Positions 1 to 10,508 are shown, counted from the first letter of the stretch. The stretch: DNA of 64,000 nucleotides from Notospermus geniculatus (GCA_002633025.1 NMRB01000004.1:943340-1007339), one strand, 5' to 3'. Notes: a model not told the origin generated them from the letters alone. Numbers and translations are program-made.

Positions 1-242
1 TTTTTTTTTTTTAGTTTTTAGTACCCCCAGACCCTTTGCCATGGTCCCTTTTAGTCATATCACCTTAGAAACTGGCTTAAATTGGCTGTTGACTGGAGTT
101 ATAGAGACCTTTTTAACTTTTTAGCTTTTCAAATTCCGTTAGAAGAAATGTCGCGAATGAAAAGTGCCCTTTTCTAGGTTGAAGTGCCCTTTTCACAAAG
201 TTTGCACCGTGCCCTTCTGAAATCCTAGATAACACACTGTGA
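1..242. other. no gene recognised
   Basis: T-rich start followed by A/T-rich unique sequence up to the first segmental repeat. I see no coding region, RNA gene or repeat structure here. Confidence 0.5.
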
Positions 243-598
243 CGATGACCATTTTTTGGGTATGATGGTGTGACCGGTTTTCGTGGTACTGTAGGCCTAG
301 GCCTAAGACTTCCTTACCGCCAGATTGCGGCGTTACTCGCTTTGTGTCCGTAATTATTTTGTTATGTATCGAAAATAGATATTAATTTACCGTGACACGT
401 TTATGTCTTGCGGGCACGCACGTGAATAAACCGGAAAAAACGGGAGTAGGCCGAGGCCTAGGCCTACAAGTTACATGTACAACGAAAACTGTTCTACCCC
501 CCGAAAAGTGGTCACTCGGTCGGTCGTAGCATGAATCTGATCGGGGATTGTAAACTCGTTCCGGCCACAACTGCCTACCACCATCCTTCCATGCTAAT

Positions 599-765
599 AG
601 GAGCTGTCAGCGAGTTGACCACTAGGTGTCACTAGGGCCCAATTCAATGCATCTAGCGGACCCAGTCATTATCGATCGAGCAGCGATCATAATAGATTTC
701 CTGTACATTTGGTCCGCTAAGACTGTGCTGCCATCTGTTAGCAATATGCGCGGCTGACTGCTCCT
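599..765. mobile_element. 167-bp MITE with empty site in paralogous copy
   Basis: The segment starts AGGAGCTGTCAGC and ends GGCTGACTGCTCCT, a terminal inverted repeat of about 15 bp with one mismatch. Subterminal inverted words TAGCGGACC and GGTCCGCTA lie inside. The other copy of this segment (near 10855-10870) reads straight through as CTAATTGG, which is the unoccupied site. Comparison with the occupied site (CTAAT / ATTGG) gives a 2-bp AT target duplication. It has no coding capacity, so it is a non-autonomous DNA transposon. An AT target duplication is reported for some Harbinger-related groups, but I do not assign a superfamily. Confidence 0.85.
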
Positions 766-2082
766 ATTGGAGGAGGCAGTGTCAAAGTGTCAATGGGAAT
801 GCGTAGGACTCCTACTACATGTAGGAGGAGGCATGAAATGTGCAGTGCAATGCACCACCTATTCTATGCACTGCAGACATGCATGCATGTACATATTAAC
901 ATGGCGATTCGTCATGTTCGTGTGCGTGTTGATAAGAAGTTGATGTGGTTGAACCATGTTCATGTTTCGCAATTACCTCGTCTTTTTCGATCAGTTTCAG
1001 CAACAGCAGCAGTGTCAGTAAATCCACTAGCTTGGTCAGGATCCATGGTGATAAGAATCACCAAAACAGCTCGAGTGTTATTGTGAATTTATCATGTTTA
1101 TTGAACTCGTCTCATGATCTCCGATCGATTTTTGACCGCAAGTCAGTCCTGACTGCGCAAGACTACGATGTAACTGGTAGTTGTGCCCAGATAGACCGTG
1201 GGCCCACCTGTCCACGTACTATATAGAGAACGTCGAACTAGGCTAGAGCGTCAGCGGGCGAAAAGACTTGGAAGACGAAATGGACGAAAAGTTTTTTTTC
1301 AAAGCAGTTTTATTTCTGTACCTCCAATAACTTAAGATTACTTTCACTAAAAATGCTAGCTGCAAAAGCGAAAATGGATCCCATGCTGAGCTGGAGCCCA
1401 AACAAATTGCGTGGGGGTCCATCGTCGCTCTCAAGAGACATCAGTGAGTGAGTGAACGACGTAGAATTTTAAGGTGTCTTTTTAGATTAAAAGAGTAGAT
1501 TATTCTAAAAAGATCCACAATCTTTCGGATGGTCTCGGCGAAATATGGAGAAAAAACTGCAGCTTCTGGTCTTGTCAGTCTCATTATAGGAAATGCAAAT
1601 ATCACTCACAGCAATCACACAATAATAAGAAGCTCGTTATAACAAACTGCGAATTCCTATCCCAACATGCAACAGTTTTATACAAATGTCATGGAACATA
1701 CATGTACATTGTTTATCACAGCCAATATGCTTTCAATGGATTAGAGTTATGATACACGGCCCACAGGCACAAATTCAGCAGCAAACCACTCAGATACACG
1801 AAGATACAGAATGATGTGAGGTGCACGTCGGTTACAAAAGTGTCAATAAATTACCAACATGTTACTAGATTAAAGTTGAAATGGAAAAAAAGCAGTCGAA
1901 GGGCATAGTGACACTGATGTTTGTTTATTTTTTCTTAAAAGAAGCTCGCAGCAAGTAGTTTCCCTTCATTCAGACGTTTAGTTTTACATTTTCCTTATAG
2001 GTGGCAACACTTTTCAGAAATGAAGCACGGTAAGTTATGTTGAACATGGTGTCCTTCATGAATTGTTCGTCAAGTTTATTTT

Positions 2083-2703
2083 TTATCGTTCTACCGGTTG
2101 GGCTAGTTCCTCAGTACGTTTCGAACAAATTGCCTTCATAGCGGTGGGAGAAACTAAGAAAGCATCTGGATCGAATTGCACATGGTCCATGGTTGCCCGT
2201 ATTATAGGGACAGCTAATTCATTCAATCTCGTACTCGCCATGGCCCTCTTTGCCCCGCGGCTCACCCTCCAAACCGCATCTTCTCTATTTGGGACGTAAC
2301 CGTCGGCCACGCTCTTGGCCCTGGCAAGCTCCACGCAGCGTTGGTTGGCGCTGGCTTTTTTAGCCGTGAGTGAAACCTGAATATGGAGAGAGAATTACTT
2401 ATTTTCGTATCACACTTCATCAATGCCGAGCGCAGGCAGATGATATCAGTAATTTCTTTATATCCGTCATTCAAGGGGTGATTAATCAAGGGGTCAGTTT
2501 TGTTTATCAAAATTTACTGGGGAAATTTTTTTGATTACCGGCCACTGGGGTTCTCGAAAGGGTCCTTCAGGTCTATCTTTTGGTGTCGCCAAAGTTTCCA
2601 GCCTCGTCGAAGATTTCGCTTGGAGTGCACCCGTCGGGATCTGAGTCTGGACCATTCGGTTCGGGACGAAATCGCGATGCGGGGTTTTTGGCGTGGAGAG
2701 TTG
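2083..2703 (-). CDS. THEG-repeat protein, last two exons (copy 1)
   Basis: Two minus-strand exons join in phase 0: 2703-2539 (acceptor ATTACAG, donor CCG|GTAATC, 55 codons) and 2376-2083 (acceptor ATATTCAG, 98 codons including TAA). The translation carries spaced repeats of the THEG type: an R..(E)LA.PK core followed by a WP or WRVS core, for example RLETLATPKDRPEGP, RCVELARAKSVADGY and KRTEELAQP. THEG (now SPMAP2) repeats are found in sperm-flagellum microtubule-associated proteins. A further candidate repeat, LPKSPRLNRPLVPNRE, lies upstream in the gene at about 2922-2830, but its donor is weak. The 5' exons are not present: the LINE at 3061 and the repeat array lie where they should be, so this copy is probably a 3' fragment. 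Confidence 0.6.
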
Positions 2704-3060
2704 CTGTAATCGCGGCGTTGCCTCATAACTGTTGTAATTTCTTACGCCCCATATAGGACTACTTCTGCCACAGCTGAAGACATGGTGAGGCCTGTAAAAT
2801 AAGAAAGATCGTGATTCCTAAATCCTTCCTCGAGCAAGGACGCCTCCGACGAACGTGAAGGTCTCTCTATTCGGGACCAGAGGACGATTGAGACGCGGAC
2901 TTTTTGGCAGCCCGCAGGATCCCTGAGTACCCATGCCCCCACCCCCCATGCGGTATGTCTAGTGGTGACAACTGAAAAACGGGAACGATGTTGGTTCATC
3001 CATATTGTGGCCTGTCCTAGCGAATATTCACAACACACGCCAGAATCATCGGTGGAGTTA

Positions 3061-4340
3061 CAGGCAGAAGGCTATCCATTCCCGCCTTCAGCATTTCATT
3101 TAAAACCATATCCTCCCCACAAGCCTTGCCATTAGATAATTTTCTAATGGCAGCTTTTAACTCTTTAAAGCTTATGGGGTGGTCCAGGTTTCCTTTTTGT
3201 TGCTGGCATTTGAGTTTAGTCTCATTGAGTATTTTGAGATGCGGGTCTGACTTATCAACATCTTTAACCAAAAGTGATGAAAAGTACTCATGCCATCTCT
3301 CAGCAGGGATTGAGTTATTTACTTGGGGGCTGGAATTGTTATTTATCTCTTTAAATATTTTCCAGAATTGTTTTTGGTCATTATCATTTGTGTCATTCAG
3401 CTTCTGTAGGACATTACGATGGAAATTCTTTTTTGCCTGCTTGACAGCTTTCTTAAACTTTTTCAATGATACAAAGTATCTCGTTCGAATGTTATGGTCA
3501 CATGGGTTTTGAGAAAGCAGTCTACCAAGCTTATTTAACTCTCGTTTCTGCAGCTTAAGATTATTGCAGAACCAAGGTTTAGATCTTTCATTGACTTTTT
3601 TGCGTCTTATTTGGGGATATTTTATTTTAAGAGATTTGTGCCCCGCAACAAATAGGATGTTGGTAAATTGTTCACATAGTTGATTGATATCAGTGGTTTC
3701 ATTATCCATGAAGTCGCAGACAAGTGCTTTGACCTCATCCGTGCTGAGAGCAAGCTTGAAGTTTGAATTGGATTCACTAGACCATGAAAATTTTGGCTTC
3801 ATGCCCGATACACCATCTTTCTTATCTTCCTCTTTTTCCCCTGCATTTTCTTTGAACAAATCAACATCGCAACGTATACCCACTGAAATTTGGCAATGGT
3901 CTGAGTGACGTGAGATCGAATCGACATTAAAATATTCAATGTATTCTAACTGGTCCTTTTCGACAATACAATAATCAACAGCACTGGACCCTGAAGGACT
4001 GAAAAATGTAAAGCAGCCCAATCTGTCACCATTTGTTCTGCCGTTCAGTAGCGCCATGTCATGGCTCTGGCACATTTCCATTAATTGTTTTCCCGCAGGA
4101 TTTATCACTGGATCTTGGTTTTGTCTTTTGACCATTGGAGTATCAACTGGGTAATTGCTAGGTAAGGGCAGGCAGTATCATTAGAGTCGTTCACAATATA
4201 GTCCTTCAGTTTACAAGTTCTAGAGTTAAAATCACCCATAAGCATGACTTTGCCCATTTTCTTAAAATTTAGCCTACTTGGGATAGTGATTCTGAGAAGG
4301 GCTTCACTATGTCTATTTCAAATTCAAACATCAGAAAATC
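3061..4340 (-). mobile_element. truncated LINE (endonuclease C-terminus to start of reverse transcriptase)
   Basis: Minus-strand translation shows the C-terminal half of an apurinic-type endonuclease/exonuclease/phosphatase domain, with the GDFNSR motif near 4220 and the catalytic SDH triad in SRHSDHCQ near 3900. A basic linker follows, and then the start of a reverse transcriptase (LSNGKACGEDMVLNEML near 3110). The reading frame shifts once around 4137-4150, and both ends are missing: the 5' part of the endonuclease and the whole RT catalytic core. This is the layout of CR1/L2/Jockey-type non-LTR retrotransposons; I cannot choose the clade. The 3' break at about 3060 coincides with the edge of segmental repeat A. 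The element is dead. Confidence 0.85.
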
Positions 4341-4471
4341 AGTATTTCCTATAAAAAAAGGCAAATTTGATGGATTTTTGCGGCAAAATATATCATTTCT
4401 GCAACAAAAGCGGCGACGTCCAATGTTCAGAACTTCCGAACACAGCTCGTACCGAGTTTGGTTGGCTGTCT

Positions 4472-4602
4472 AGGTCTCGGGCCACTTGTGCGCCTTTGCG
4501 CTGCGTGATGCGTCAAATCTTTTGTTAGGAAGCAGATCGGCGGAAAATAACAAATGATTTGACGCACCACGCAGCGCAAAACGCACAAGTGGCCCGAGAC
4601 CT
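4472..4602. mobile_element. fold-back element H1
   Basis: Near-perfect palindrome with arms of about 45 bp, beginning AGGTCTCGGGCCACTTGTGC and ending with its complement. The loop contains GGAAGCAGATCGGCGGAAAA followed by TAACAA, a core shared with the neighbouring elements although the arms differ. It has no coding capacity. It is the first of a head-to-tail set. Confidence 0.8.
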
Positions 4603-4603
4603 T

Positions 4604-4744
4604 AAAAGGCCCGTTTCCACATTGAGCGTTTACGCCGCGGTTTGACGCTTCGCCGGTCCATTGTTTGGAAGCAGAGCGGCGGAAAATAACAACAGATTTG
4701 ACGCATCACGCAGCGTGAAACGCTCATGTGGAAACGGGCCTTTT
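4604..4744. mobile_element. fold-back element H2
   Basis: Begins AAAAGGCCCGTTTCCACAT and ends with the matching complement (ATGTGGAAACGGGCCTTTT). The loop again has the GGAAGCAGAGCGGCGGAAAA core seen in H1. It lies 1 bp from H1 and a few bases from H3. Confidence 0.8.
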
Positions 4745-4747
4745 GGC

Positions 4748-4879
4748 TAGGGACACACTTATGCGATGCGTCGACGCATGCGACAACGCCTTTGTTATTT
4801 TCCGCCGCAATGCACGCAAACAAAGGTTTTGGCGCATGCGTCGCCCTATCGCATGTGAATCGCGTCAGGTGTGTCCCTA
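4748..4879. mobile_element. fold-back element H3
   Basis: Termini TAGGGACACACTT and AGGTGTGTCCCTA are inverted repeats. Inner words built on CGATGCGTCGACGCATGCG continue the symmetry imperfectly. The TTATTTTCCGCCGCAATGC core is the complement of the loop core in H1 and H2, so the element is inverted relative to them. Confidence 0.7.
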
Positions 4880-4964
4880 CCCTTATCTGCGGCGGCCTGT
4901 TTCCACTTGCGTGCGATTGGGCAACGCGCGCGATTTGTAGTTTGCGTGCAGTGCGGCGGGAAAT
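4880..4964. mobile_element. half fold-back element (one arm only)
   Basis: GGCCTGTTTCCACTTGCGTG resembles the left arm of H2, and GTGCGGCGGGAAATAAGG resembles the shared loop core, but no complementary right arm follows before H4. Probably a member of the array truncated by insertion of H4. Confidence 0.5.
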
Positions 4965-5108
4965 AAGGGTGGGTGCACACTAGAAGCGATTCGCAACGCG
5001 ATTTGGAATCGCACGCGAATTGCTTTTGTTTGGGAGGCATTGCGGCATGAAATAACAAAGAACCATCGCATGCGTTGGGCGAATCGCGTGTAGTGTATAC
5101 CCACCCTT
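4965..5108. mobile_element. fold-back element H4
   Basis: Starts AAGGGTGGGTGCACACTAGA and ends GTGTAGTGTATACCCACCCTT, near-inverted arms followed inward by GCGATTCGC and its complement. The loop has a divergent version of the core (GGCATTGCGGCATGAAATAACA). Its last bases CTTAA overlap the TTAA that opens H5. Confidence 0.75.
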
Positions 5109-5110
5109 AA

Positions 5111-5748
5111 GGCCTGTTTACACCGGCGGCTGGCGGGCGCGTTTGCGTTTGCGTCTGCGATCGATTGTGTTCTAGCTTGTGTCAAATGAGTGTTTACACC
5201 AGCGATCGCGTCTGCGGACGCGTCTGCGGGTCGAAAAACGCGTCCGCAGGGAATGGCCTTTGGAGCAAAAAATCGCGCGTTTTTCCTGCCGCCTCGGGGA
5301 TTTCGCTGGGAATGCACCCTCGGGACGTCATTATATGACCTGGATTCTAAAATTAAAAGGAACATGGGAGTGGTTTGCGTGCTCACTGCATTGGAAGCTG
5401 TTGCCGGAACTATGGAATGCCATAGCAGAAAATATTCAAGATGAAAAAACACTATCAAGATACCTACTATCAGATCCAAGATATCGAAAATATTCAATCA
5501 AAATAGTCTGAATTACACCAAGATAATATATAAATGTATGCTCACGGTTACGCAGTGGTGGTATTTTGGCCCAGGCATGACAAAAATATCACTAAAATAT
5601 CATGGAAATAATATCAAAAATACCAGTAAACTACTAAAAATCAAGTGCGAAATCGCGTCCGCAAACGCAGGTATAAACGGCCGAATCGCAGGCGGAATCG
5701 CTGCCGCAAACGCAAACGCGCCCGCCAACCGCCGGTGAAAACAGGCCT
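5111..5748. mobile_element. 638-bp non-autonomous element H5 with TTAA target duplication
   Basis: TTAA at 5107-5110 and again at 5749-5752 flank an element that opens GGCCTGTTTACACCGGCGGC and closes with the near-complement (GCCGGTGAAAACAGGCC). The inverted arms extend about 45 bp into GCGTTTGCG repeats. A TTAA duplication is characteristic of piggyBac and Kolobok transposons. Several open frames run through the interior, but none resembles a transposase, so it is non-autonomous. The right TTAA is shared with the next copy, H6. Confidence 0.8.
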
Positions 5749-5752
5749 TTAA

Positions 5753-6060
5753 GGCCTGTTTACACCGGCGGCTGGCGGGCGCGTCCCCCGTTTGCGTCGC
5801 TGCGTCTGCGATCGATTGTGTTCTAGCTTGTGTCAAATGAGTGTTTACACCAGCGATCGCGTCTGCGGACGCGTCTGCGGGTCGAAAAACGCGTCCGCAG
5901 GGAATGGCCTTTGGAGCAAAAAATCGCGCGTTTTTCCTGCCGCCTCGGGGATTTCGCTGGGAATGTACCCTCGGGACGTCATTATATGACCTGGATTCTA
6001 AAATTAAAAGGAACATGGGAGTGGTTTGCGTGCTCACTGCATTGGAAGCTGTTGCCGGAT
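5753..6060. mobile_element. 3'-truncated second copy of H5 (H6)
   Basis: From the shared TTAA at 5749-5752 the sequence repeats 5111-5408 almost exactly, with two short insertions near 5785-5805, and then stops matching at GTTGCCGGA. The right half and right arm are missing. The very high match to H5 suggests a recent local duplication or replacement event. Confidence 0.8.
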
Positions 6061-6488
6061 CGTCTGCTTCGGGCATGCGCACACATGTTCGCGAAGCTGA
6101 TTGGCCGATTCAACAGTGGGCCTAGTGCGTTAGCGCATTTGTACATTTTGCATGCATAGGGTAAGATCGAGACAGCCATCGTTCCCCATGCCATCCTATG
6201 CTCGCTTCCAGGTGGCTAACTCTATCTCGTAGCATTGGGCAGGTGCACAGCGGATTTTTTAGGGGAGGAGAGGTTTGGAAGTGTGTTCCGAAATCGGAGG
6301 ACGGTAAAGAGAGAATGTACACAACTCTGCTGTACATTACCCACACGCACGCACGTGCATTAACCATTGAGTTCGCTTCGCAAAGCTGAGCTCACTATAA
6401 TAGGCCTATGTATGTGCACCTGCAACGTGTGCACTACCCTGCACTGCCTGTACATTTTTCAAGGGTTGAATCGGATCGGTGTACTTAC
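6061..6488. other. no gene recognised; expected position of NOP16 intron 1
   Basis: Unique-looking sequence between the fold-back array and NOP16 exon 1. I looked here on the minus strand for the next NOP16 exon and did not find one. Confidence 0.4.
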
Positions 6489-6583
6489 CACTTGATTTTC
6501 GGTAGTTCTTTTGACTTTTTCCATGCTTTTCGACGATTTTTATTATAATTGAATTTCTTGCCTCGTTTCTTTGGCTTCCCCAT
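6489..6583 (-). CDS. NOP16: NOP16 nucleolar protein, first coding exon
   Basis: The minus-strand ATG at 6583 opens MGKPKKRGKKFNYNKNRR, and after 31 codons plus TG the exon ends at a good donor (AAGTG|GTAAGTAC). The short, highly basic start with an RGKKFNYN core and an I-K-C before the splice matches the N-terminus of NOP16, a nucleolar protein of 60S ribosome biogenesis. The split Cys codon (TG|) agrees with the conserved Cys of the family. The next exons should lie at lower coordinates, but none is recognisable before the window edge. The gene is therefore either interrupted by a long intron holding the fold-back array and LINE, or broken. The neighbour 308 bp away on the other strand is HIGD2A-like, the same pairing as in human, which supports the call. 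Confidence 0.7.
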
Positions 6584-6891
6584 CGTTACAATGTAACAAA
6601 TTGACACACGAAATAAACAGATGTGAGGATGTCAAACACCGCGACCACGTGCGAACATGGCGAAGGCGACCTTCACCTTTAGTGCAAGCGGTAATTCATA
6701 GCAAAGGTTTCGAATTATACTGAGAGCCATTACTGAACGCATTTTCACATAAAGTACGTTGTTTAAATCGACTTCAATAAACTAATTTAAATAAAATAAT
6801 AATATTAATAGTATAAGTTTATCAATATTTGCAAGTCGTGATCATGTGGAGCTGTACTTTGATTCTGAGTTACCTATCCCTTTTCTCACAA
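6584..6891. promoter_or_regulatory. divergent (bidirectional) promoter, NOP16 / HIGD2A
   Basis: 308 bp separate the two outward-facing start codons. The segment includes AACACCGCGACCACGTGCG (an E-box, CACGTG) and AACATGGCGAAGGCGACC, a YY1-like ATGGCG context. The HIGD2A-proximal part is A/T rich. The start sites themselves cannot be read from sequence. Confidence 0.5.
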
Positions 6892-7435
6892 ATGGACAAG
6901 ATGGTGGCGAAGGACAAAGTCGTTGGAACTGGGCCTCCTGAATTCGATTATCTTCCTCCCCCAGACCCCTCAGCTTCGTACAGAGAGGAGGGGTTTCAAG
7001 AAAAATTCAGGAGGAAAGCAAAGGAAAATCCATTTGTCCCTTGTGGTGCGTGGGTTCATGATGAAGGCCAACATGAATGAATATCAAATATATCTCATGT
7101 GCACATCATACAGGGCGTGTCAGAAAACATGTCCCATGACAAAATAAATGCCAATGTACAGTCAGTTGATATATGTGGTTGCTAAGTCATGAAGTATTTG
7201 TTAATTTCTATTCTTGAACACCTAGAATTAATTATGTTTTGCTGCTTCATTTTTAGGGATGCTTGCTACAGCCTTGGCATTATCCTTCGGACTCTGGCAG
7301 ATGAAGACCGGGAATAAACAAATGTCTCAGAAAATGATGCGGGCACGAATAATGGCACAAGGATTTACCATTGCTGCAATCATAGTTGGAGTTGTGTTTG
7401 GCACACAGTCAGCTTCATCTACAGAAAAGAAATGA
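6892..7435 (+). CDS. HIGD2A: HIG1 domain protein, HIGD2A type
   Basis: Two exons, 6892-7045 and 7257-7435 (donor TTGTG|GTGCGT, acceptor TTTTTAG, phase 1), encode 110 residues. The start is the ATG of MDKMVAKDK; an upstream in-frame ATG at 6829 would add 21 hydrophobic residues and is less likely. The HIG1 signature is clear: EKFRRKAKENPFVPCG, then a transmembrane segment LATALALSFGLWQM, a short basic loop with SQKMMRARIMAQG, and a second transmembrane segment FTIAAIIVGVVFG. Proteins of this family (yeast Rcf1, animal HIGD1/HIGD2) are small hairpin proteins of the mitochondrial inner membrane that assist cytochrome c oxidase and respiratory supercomplex assembly. ENPFVP and the MMRARI.AQG stretch favour HIGD2A over HIGD1A. 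It is divergently paired with NOP16. Confidence 0.9.
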
Positions 7436-9425
7436 AAAGAACTTTACGTAGGCCTATTATAATGTTAAATTTTGAGTGACTTTGAACACATTTTAAAAAA
7501 CACTGTGTTTGTGTGATTCAGATCTCAAATGTTTGCCTATTTTGTCAAGTCCAGATTCATTGATTGGACTTAACTTCAATGGATTCAGAGCCTGTGGATG
7601 TTCCTCTGTCTGCTGTTGAAGTATGCAGGAGTCAAGAGTTCATATCTGTGTGATAGAGTTATTCTGAATCTGGAATCCTGATGATGCTGAAATGAACTTA
7701 CAAGTACTAGTAGTCAATACACAGCTAGATCTGTATGTTCAAATGTTGCTTCTGATGTCTTGTTTCAACAGAAATACTCATGCTGATGAGAGTGCTCTAT
7801 CCCATTTTCATGACTGATGACATGGATGAGTTAAATTGTTATGATCAGCCTTGCCTTCATCTGGCATGTCTGGTCTCCACTGATTTTGTTACAGAATTCC
7901 TAGCATGTTGTCACTGCATCTACATGACTAGGAATCGTGTATGTGTGAGCCCCCTCCACTTTATGTATACAAGATGGATGCTGGTGTTTTACAATGGTAC
8001 CAGCTGGACTTGCAGTGAGATGTTCTCCTTCAGCTACAATGTGAATGTACAGCAAGTAGCAAGGATTTTCATGGAATACACTTTCAAAATTGTTATAGCA
8101 TTCTGTTAAAACATGGTAAAGCAATGACTGGGGGAATCTGCAAGGTTTTCATGTAGGTTGTTGGACTACCTGCATGACCTTCATACATGTCATATGGGCT
8201 TTTCAGTTTGTGGGTCAGTTTTTAATTGTGATAGACTAGAGGTAAGCCTTTATTGTTCATTTTGTATTCAGGTCATTAGCTATAAAACTGTAGCTGATGA
8301 ATTTTGTACATACTACAGAATATCAGTAAATGGCAATGGAAAATCAGTATTTTTATCCAGATTGTAAATAAAGAGTGCAAACTAATGAAGACATGGTCCT
8401 TTTCTTCATTGATAGAGGTAGTATTTCCTATTGATTCATGTTGAACACACTAAATGGCCTCTGGACACAAACACTGACTTGGGTGGTCGAATGGCTCTTG
8501 CTTGTTTTTCACTTAGATCCAAGAGAAACCCACCCCAGGCTTGAGAATGCCATTTCTTTTGCATGGTTGCTGATTTTATCTGTGTGTATTGTCAGCACAG
8601 GTTTTTTAATGGAGATGCAATAAGTTGTGAGGAAGGAATGTACCAGTGCAGAGAAAATGAGCAACAAAGACTTCTGAGATTCAATTTATTGTGTATATCT
8701 ACAGTGAATGGTTTGATGAAGCAATTGTTTATCACAACAACATGCTAGAAATCGACAAGAAAACAGAACAGCTTTGGCTCTCCCTTACATGTACCGGTAC
8801 ATTAGAATCATCTGTGTTGCCAGTGAATGGGAGACAATATGACATCCAGGTATGTCTATTTTCTGACAAGCACCTTGGTATGCAAATGACAATGTATATA
8901 GCTTCTCAAACTGGACCTCACATTATGACATCCGCAAACAACAGTTCATTACCGGTACAAGCATGACAAGTAGTGAGTTTATATCATGTAGTATGCACTG
9001 CAATACCAGTGAACAATTTTTTCCCCGGAAATGGGTTTACACCTGGATGAAAGTTGAATCTATTAACTGAAGTTATCTAAATCACTACTACACATGTACA
9101 TGTACCTAACAGCCTTCTTCTCTTCATACCGGTATACATCTCTTATTTACAATTTAACACACTGGCCATGATTTCTTGTGATATATACAGTGGAAAATAA
9201 CACCAGCAACATCTACAAATTTCTTAGTTTATACAGTATACATATGCTGCATTGTTTGCATAACTGATGATAAAAGTCATATCATTATCAGATACTCCGC
9301 CCTGCATGTATACATGCAGGAAATTATTACTCCTGACACATGCCCATATGGCATGTATGTCTTGATGACAATTAATTTGAAATAAGAAGCTGGCAAAGAA
9401 AACTGTTTCCACATAAAACAGAAAG
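7436..9425. other. intergenic / 3' untranslated sequence between converging genes
   Basis: A/T-rich sequence between HIGD2A (plus) and RNF146 (minus). A possible polyadenylation signal AATAAA lies at 8367-8372. Short open frames here look random, without family motifs or splice context. Confidence 0.5.
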
Positions 9426-10267
9426 TTAATCTGACTGACTTCCACCATCAATTGATTCTGCAAAAGAACCTTCGAGATCTGTGCTCCTCTCAAGATCTGT
9501 GCTTCTTGTGGAATCAAGAGAGCTCAAGCCACTGACATCAAGGTTAAGACCATCCATCTGTAAGCTGAGATCACGATCTATTTCCAAAGATGACCTAGCA
9601 CCCCCAGAGGACGTTTGTGGTGTATTTCTACTGGCCAAGGATGTATTCGGGGCCTCAGGTGTTTTGGGTGGTGTAGGTTGACTTTTCAGCAATGCTTGGC
9701 CTTGAGGATTCTGACCCTGGCCTCCAGCAGCGTTGGCTCCAGTTGCAGGTGGACTCTTTCCACCTTCTTCACCATAAGCACCTTCTCGTTCTTCTGGTGG
9801 AATTATCTTTAAACCCGCCACTCCCTTTCTTTCAATACTTGAGAGGTCACGTTTAATTCGCCTTCGTCTGAAGGGGTCATTCCTTCGAAATTGAATCAAA
9901 TTGTCCGTATCAATCACATACAGAAATCCAGCAATCAACAGTTCAAATACTTTCTCCCCCTTGTTAAATTTTTCCTCAAGTTCTACTGAAGTGCGTTCAT
10001 CATACTGCCACCATCCATTCCGCCCTTCATAGAACCACTGATAGCCCCCATGGTCCACCTTTATGTCCTTCTTTAAGTCCTCAGCCTTTAACAGTACTGG
10101 GTTATTCAGATAGTCTACAGGTATTTCATGCCGGCAGAGGGCACATCTCTTACTGCGATTTGCCACTCCTTTGATGCACAAAAAGCAGAATATGTGGTTG
10201 CATGGAAGTTGGACTGGATGAATACACACCTGCAGGCAGACAGGACACTCTGGATTTGCAACATCAT
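9426..10267 (-). CDS. RNF146: RNF146 (Iduna) E3 ubiquitin ligase, main coding exon
   Basis: The minus-strand exon starts after acceptor CTTCTTTCAG at 10268-10269 (it needs one base from an upstream exon) and runs about 280 codons to the stop. Near its start is a C3HC4 [17 protein letters not shown], then KRCALC. It is followed by a WWE domain from about [19 protein letters not shown] to [17 protein letters not shown]. This RING-linker-WWE order is diagnostic of RNF146, which binds iso-ADP-ribose of poly(ADP-ribosyl)ated proteins through WWE and ubiquitinates them (axin and tankyrase turnover, DNA damage). The C-terminal ~125 residues are Gly/Ser/Thr/Pro rich and acidic, as in the family. The open frame extends upstream of the acceptor but that part is low-complexity intron. 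I could not identify the short 5' exon; only ~240 bp separate the acceptor from segmental repeat A. Confidence 0.93.
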
Positions 10268-10508
10268 CTGAAAGAAGGAAAACACGGCTTAACTGCACAA
10301 TCCCCACCACAGGTTTAGGCAATTGGGGTTTAGGGTTAGGGTCAAGGACAGGGTTGGGAGTGGGATAATGCAAAAATGCCAGCCTTACTTTACTACTATC
10401 ACTCACTGGCATTAGGCCTACCACTGCACTACCACTTGACCCACTACAGCAAAAGTTTAGAATCTCCGATCGGAAGTGAAATCCTATGATGCGGCTTATT
10501 CCGTCAAT

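Larger units (their letters stand above)
243..3060. repeat. segmental repeat A, copy 1
   Basis: From the words ATGACCATTTTTTGGGTATG at about 246 onward this segment matches 10509-13160 nearly base for base. Both copies contain the same THEG-type exons with identical translations. Differences are small indels, a 167-bp insertion at 599-765 in this copy, and loss of similarity at about 3060, where this copy runs into LINE sequence while the other continues into unique DNA. Unlike the later duplications there is no N at the boundaries, so a true segmental duplication and a mis-joined second haplotype are both possible. Confidence 0.9.

Noticed and set aside
3017-4135. Host protein-coding gene in the LINE region
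   Set aside because: Endonuclease SDH and RT-start motifs identify a retrotransposon, and it is frameshifted and truncated.
4883-6082. Long minus-strand frames rich in Ala/Arg/Asn (for example 204 and 160 codons)
   Set aside because: They are translations of GCG-rich transposon arms (repeated GCAAACGCA words) and not proteins.
9426-10424. RNF146 starting at the distal ATG-like codon (10424)
   Set aside because: The segment before 10268 is low-complexity Pro/Asn/Lys sequence preceding a strong acceptor; it is intron.
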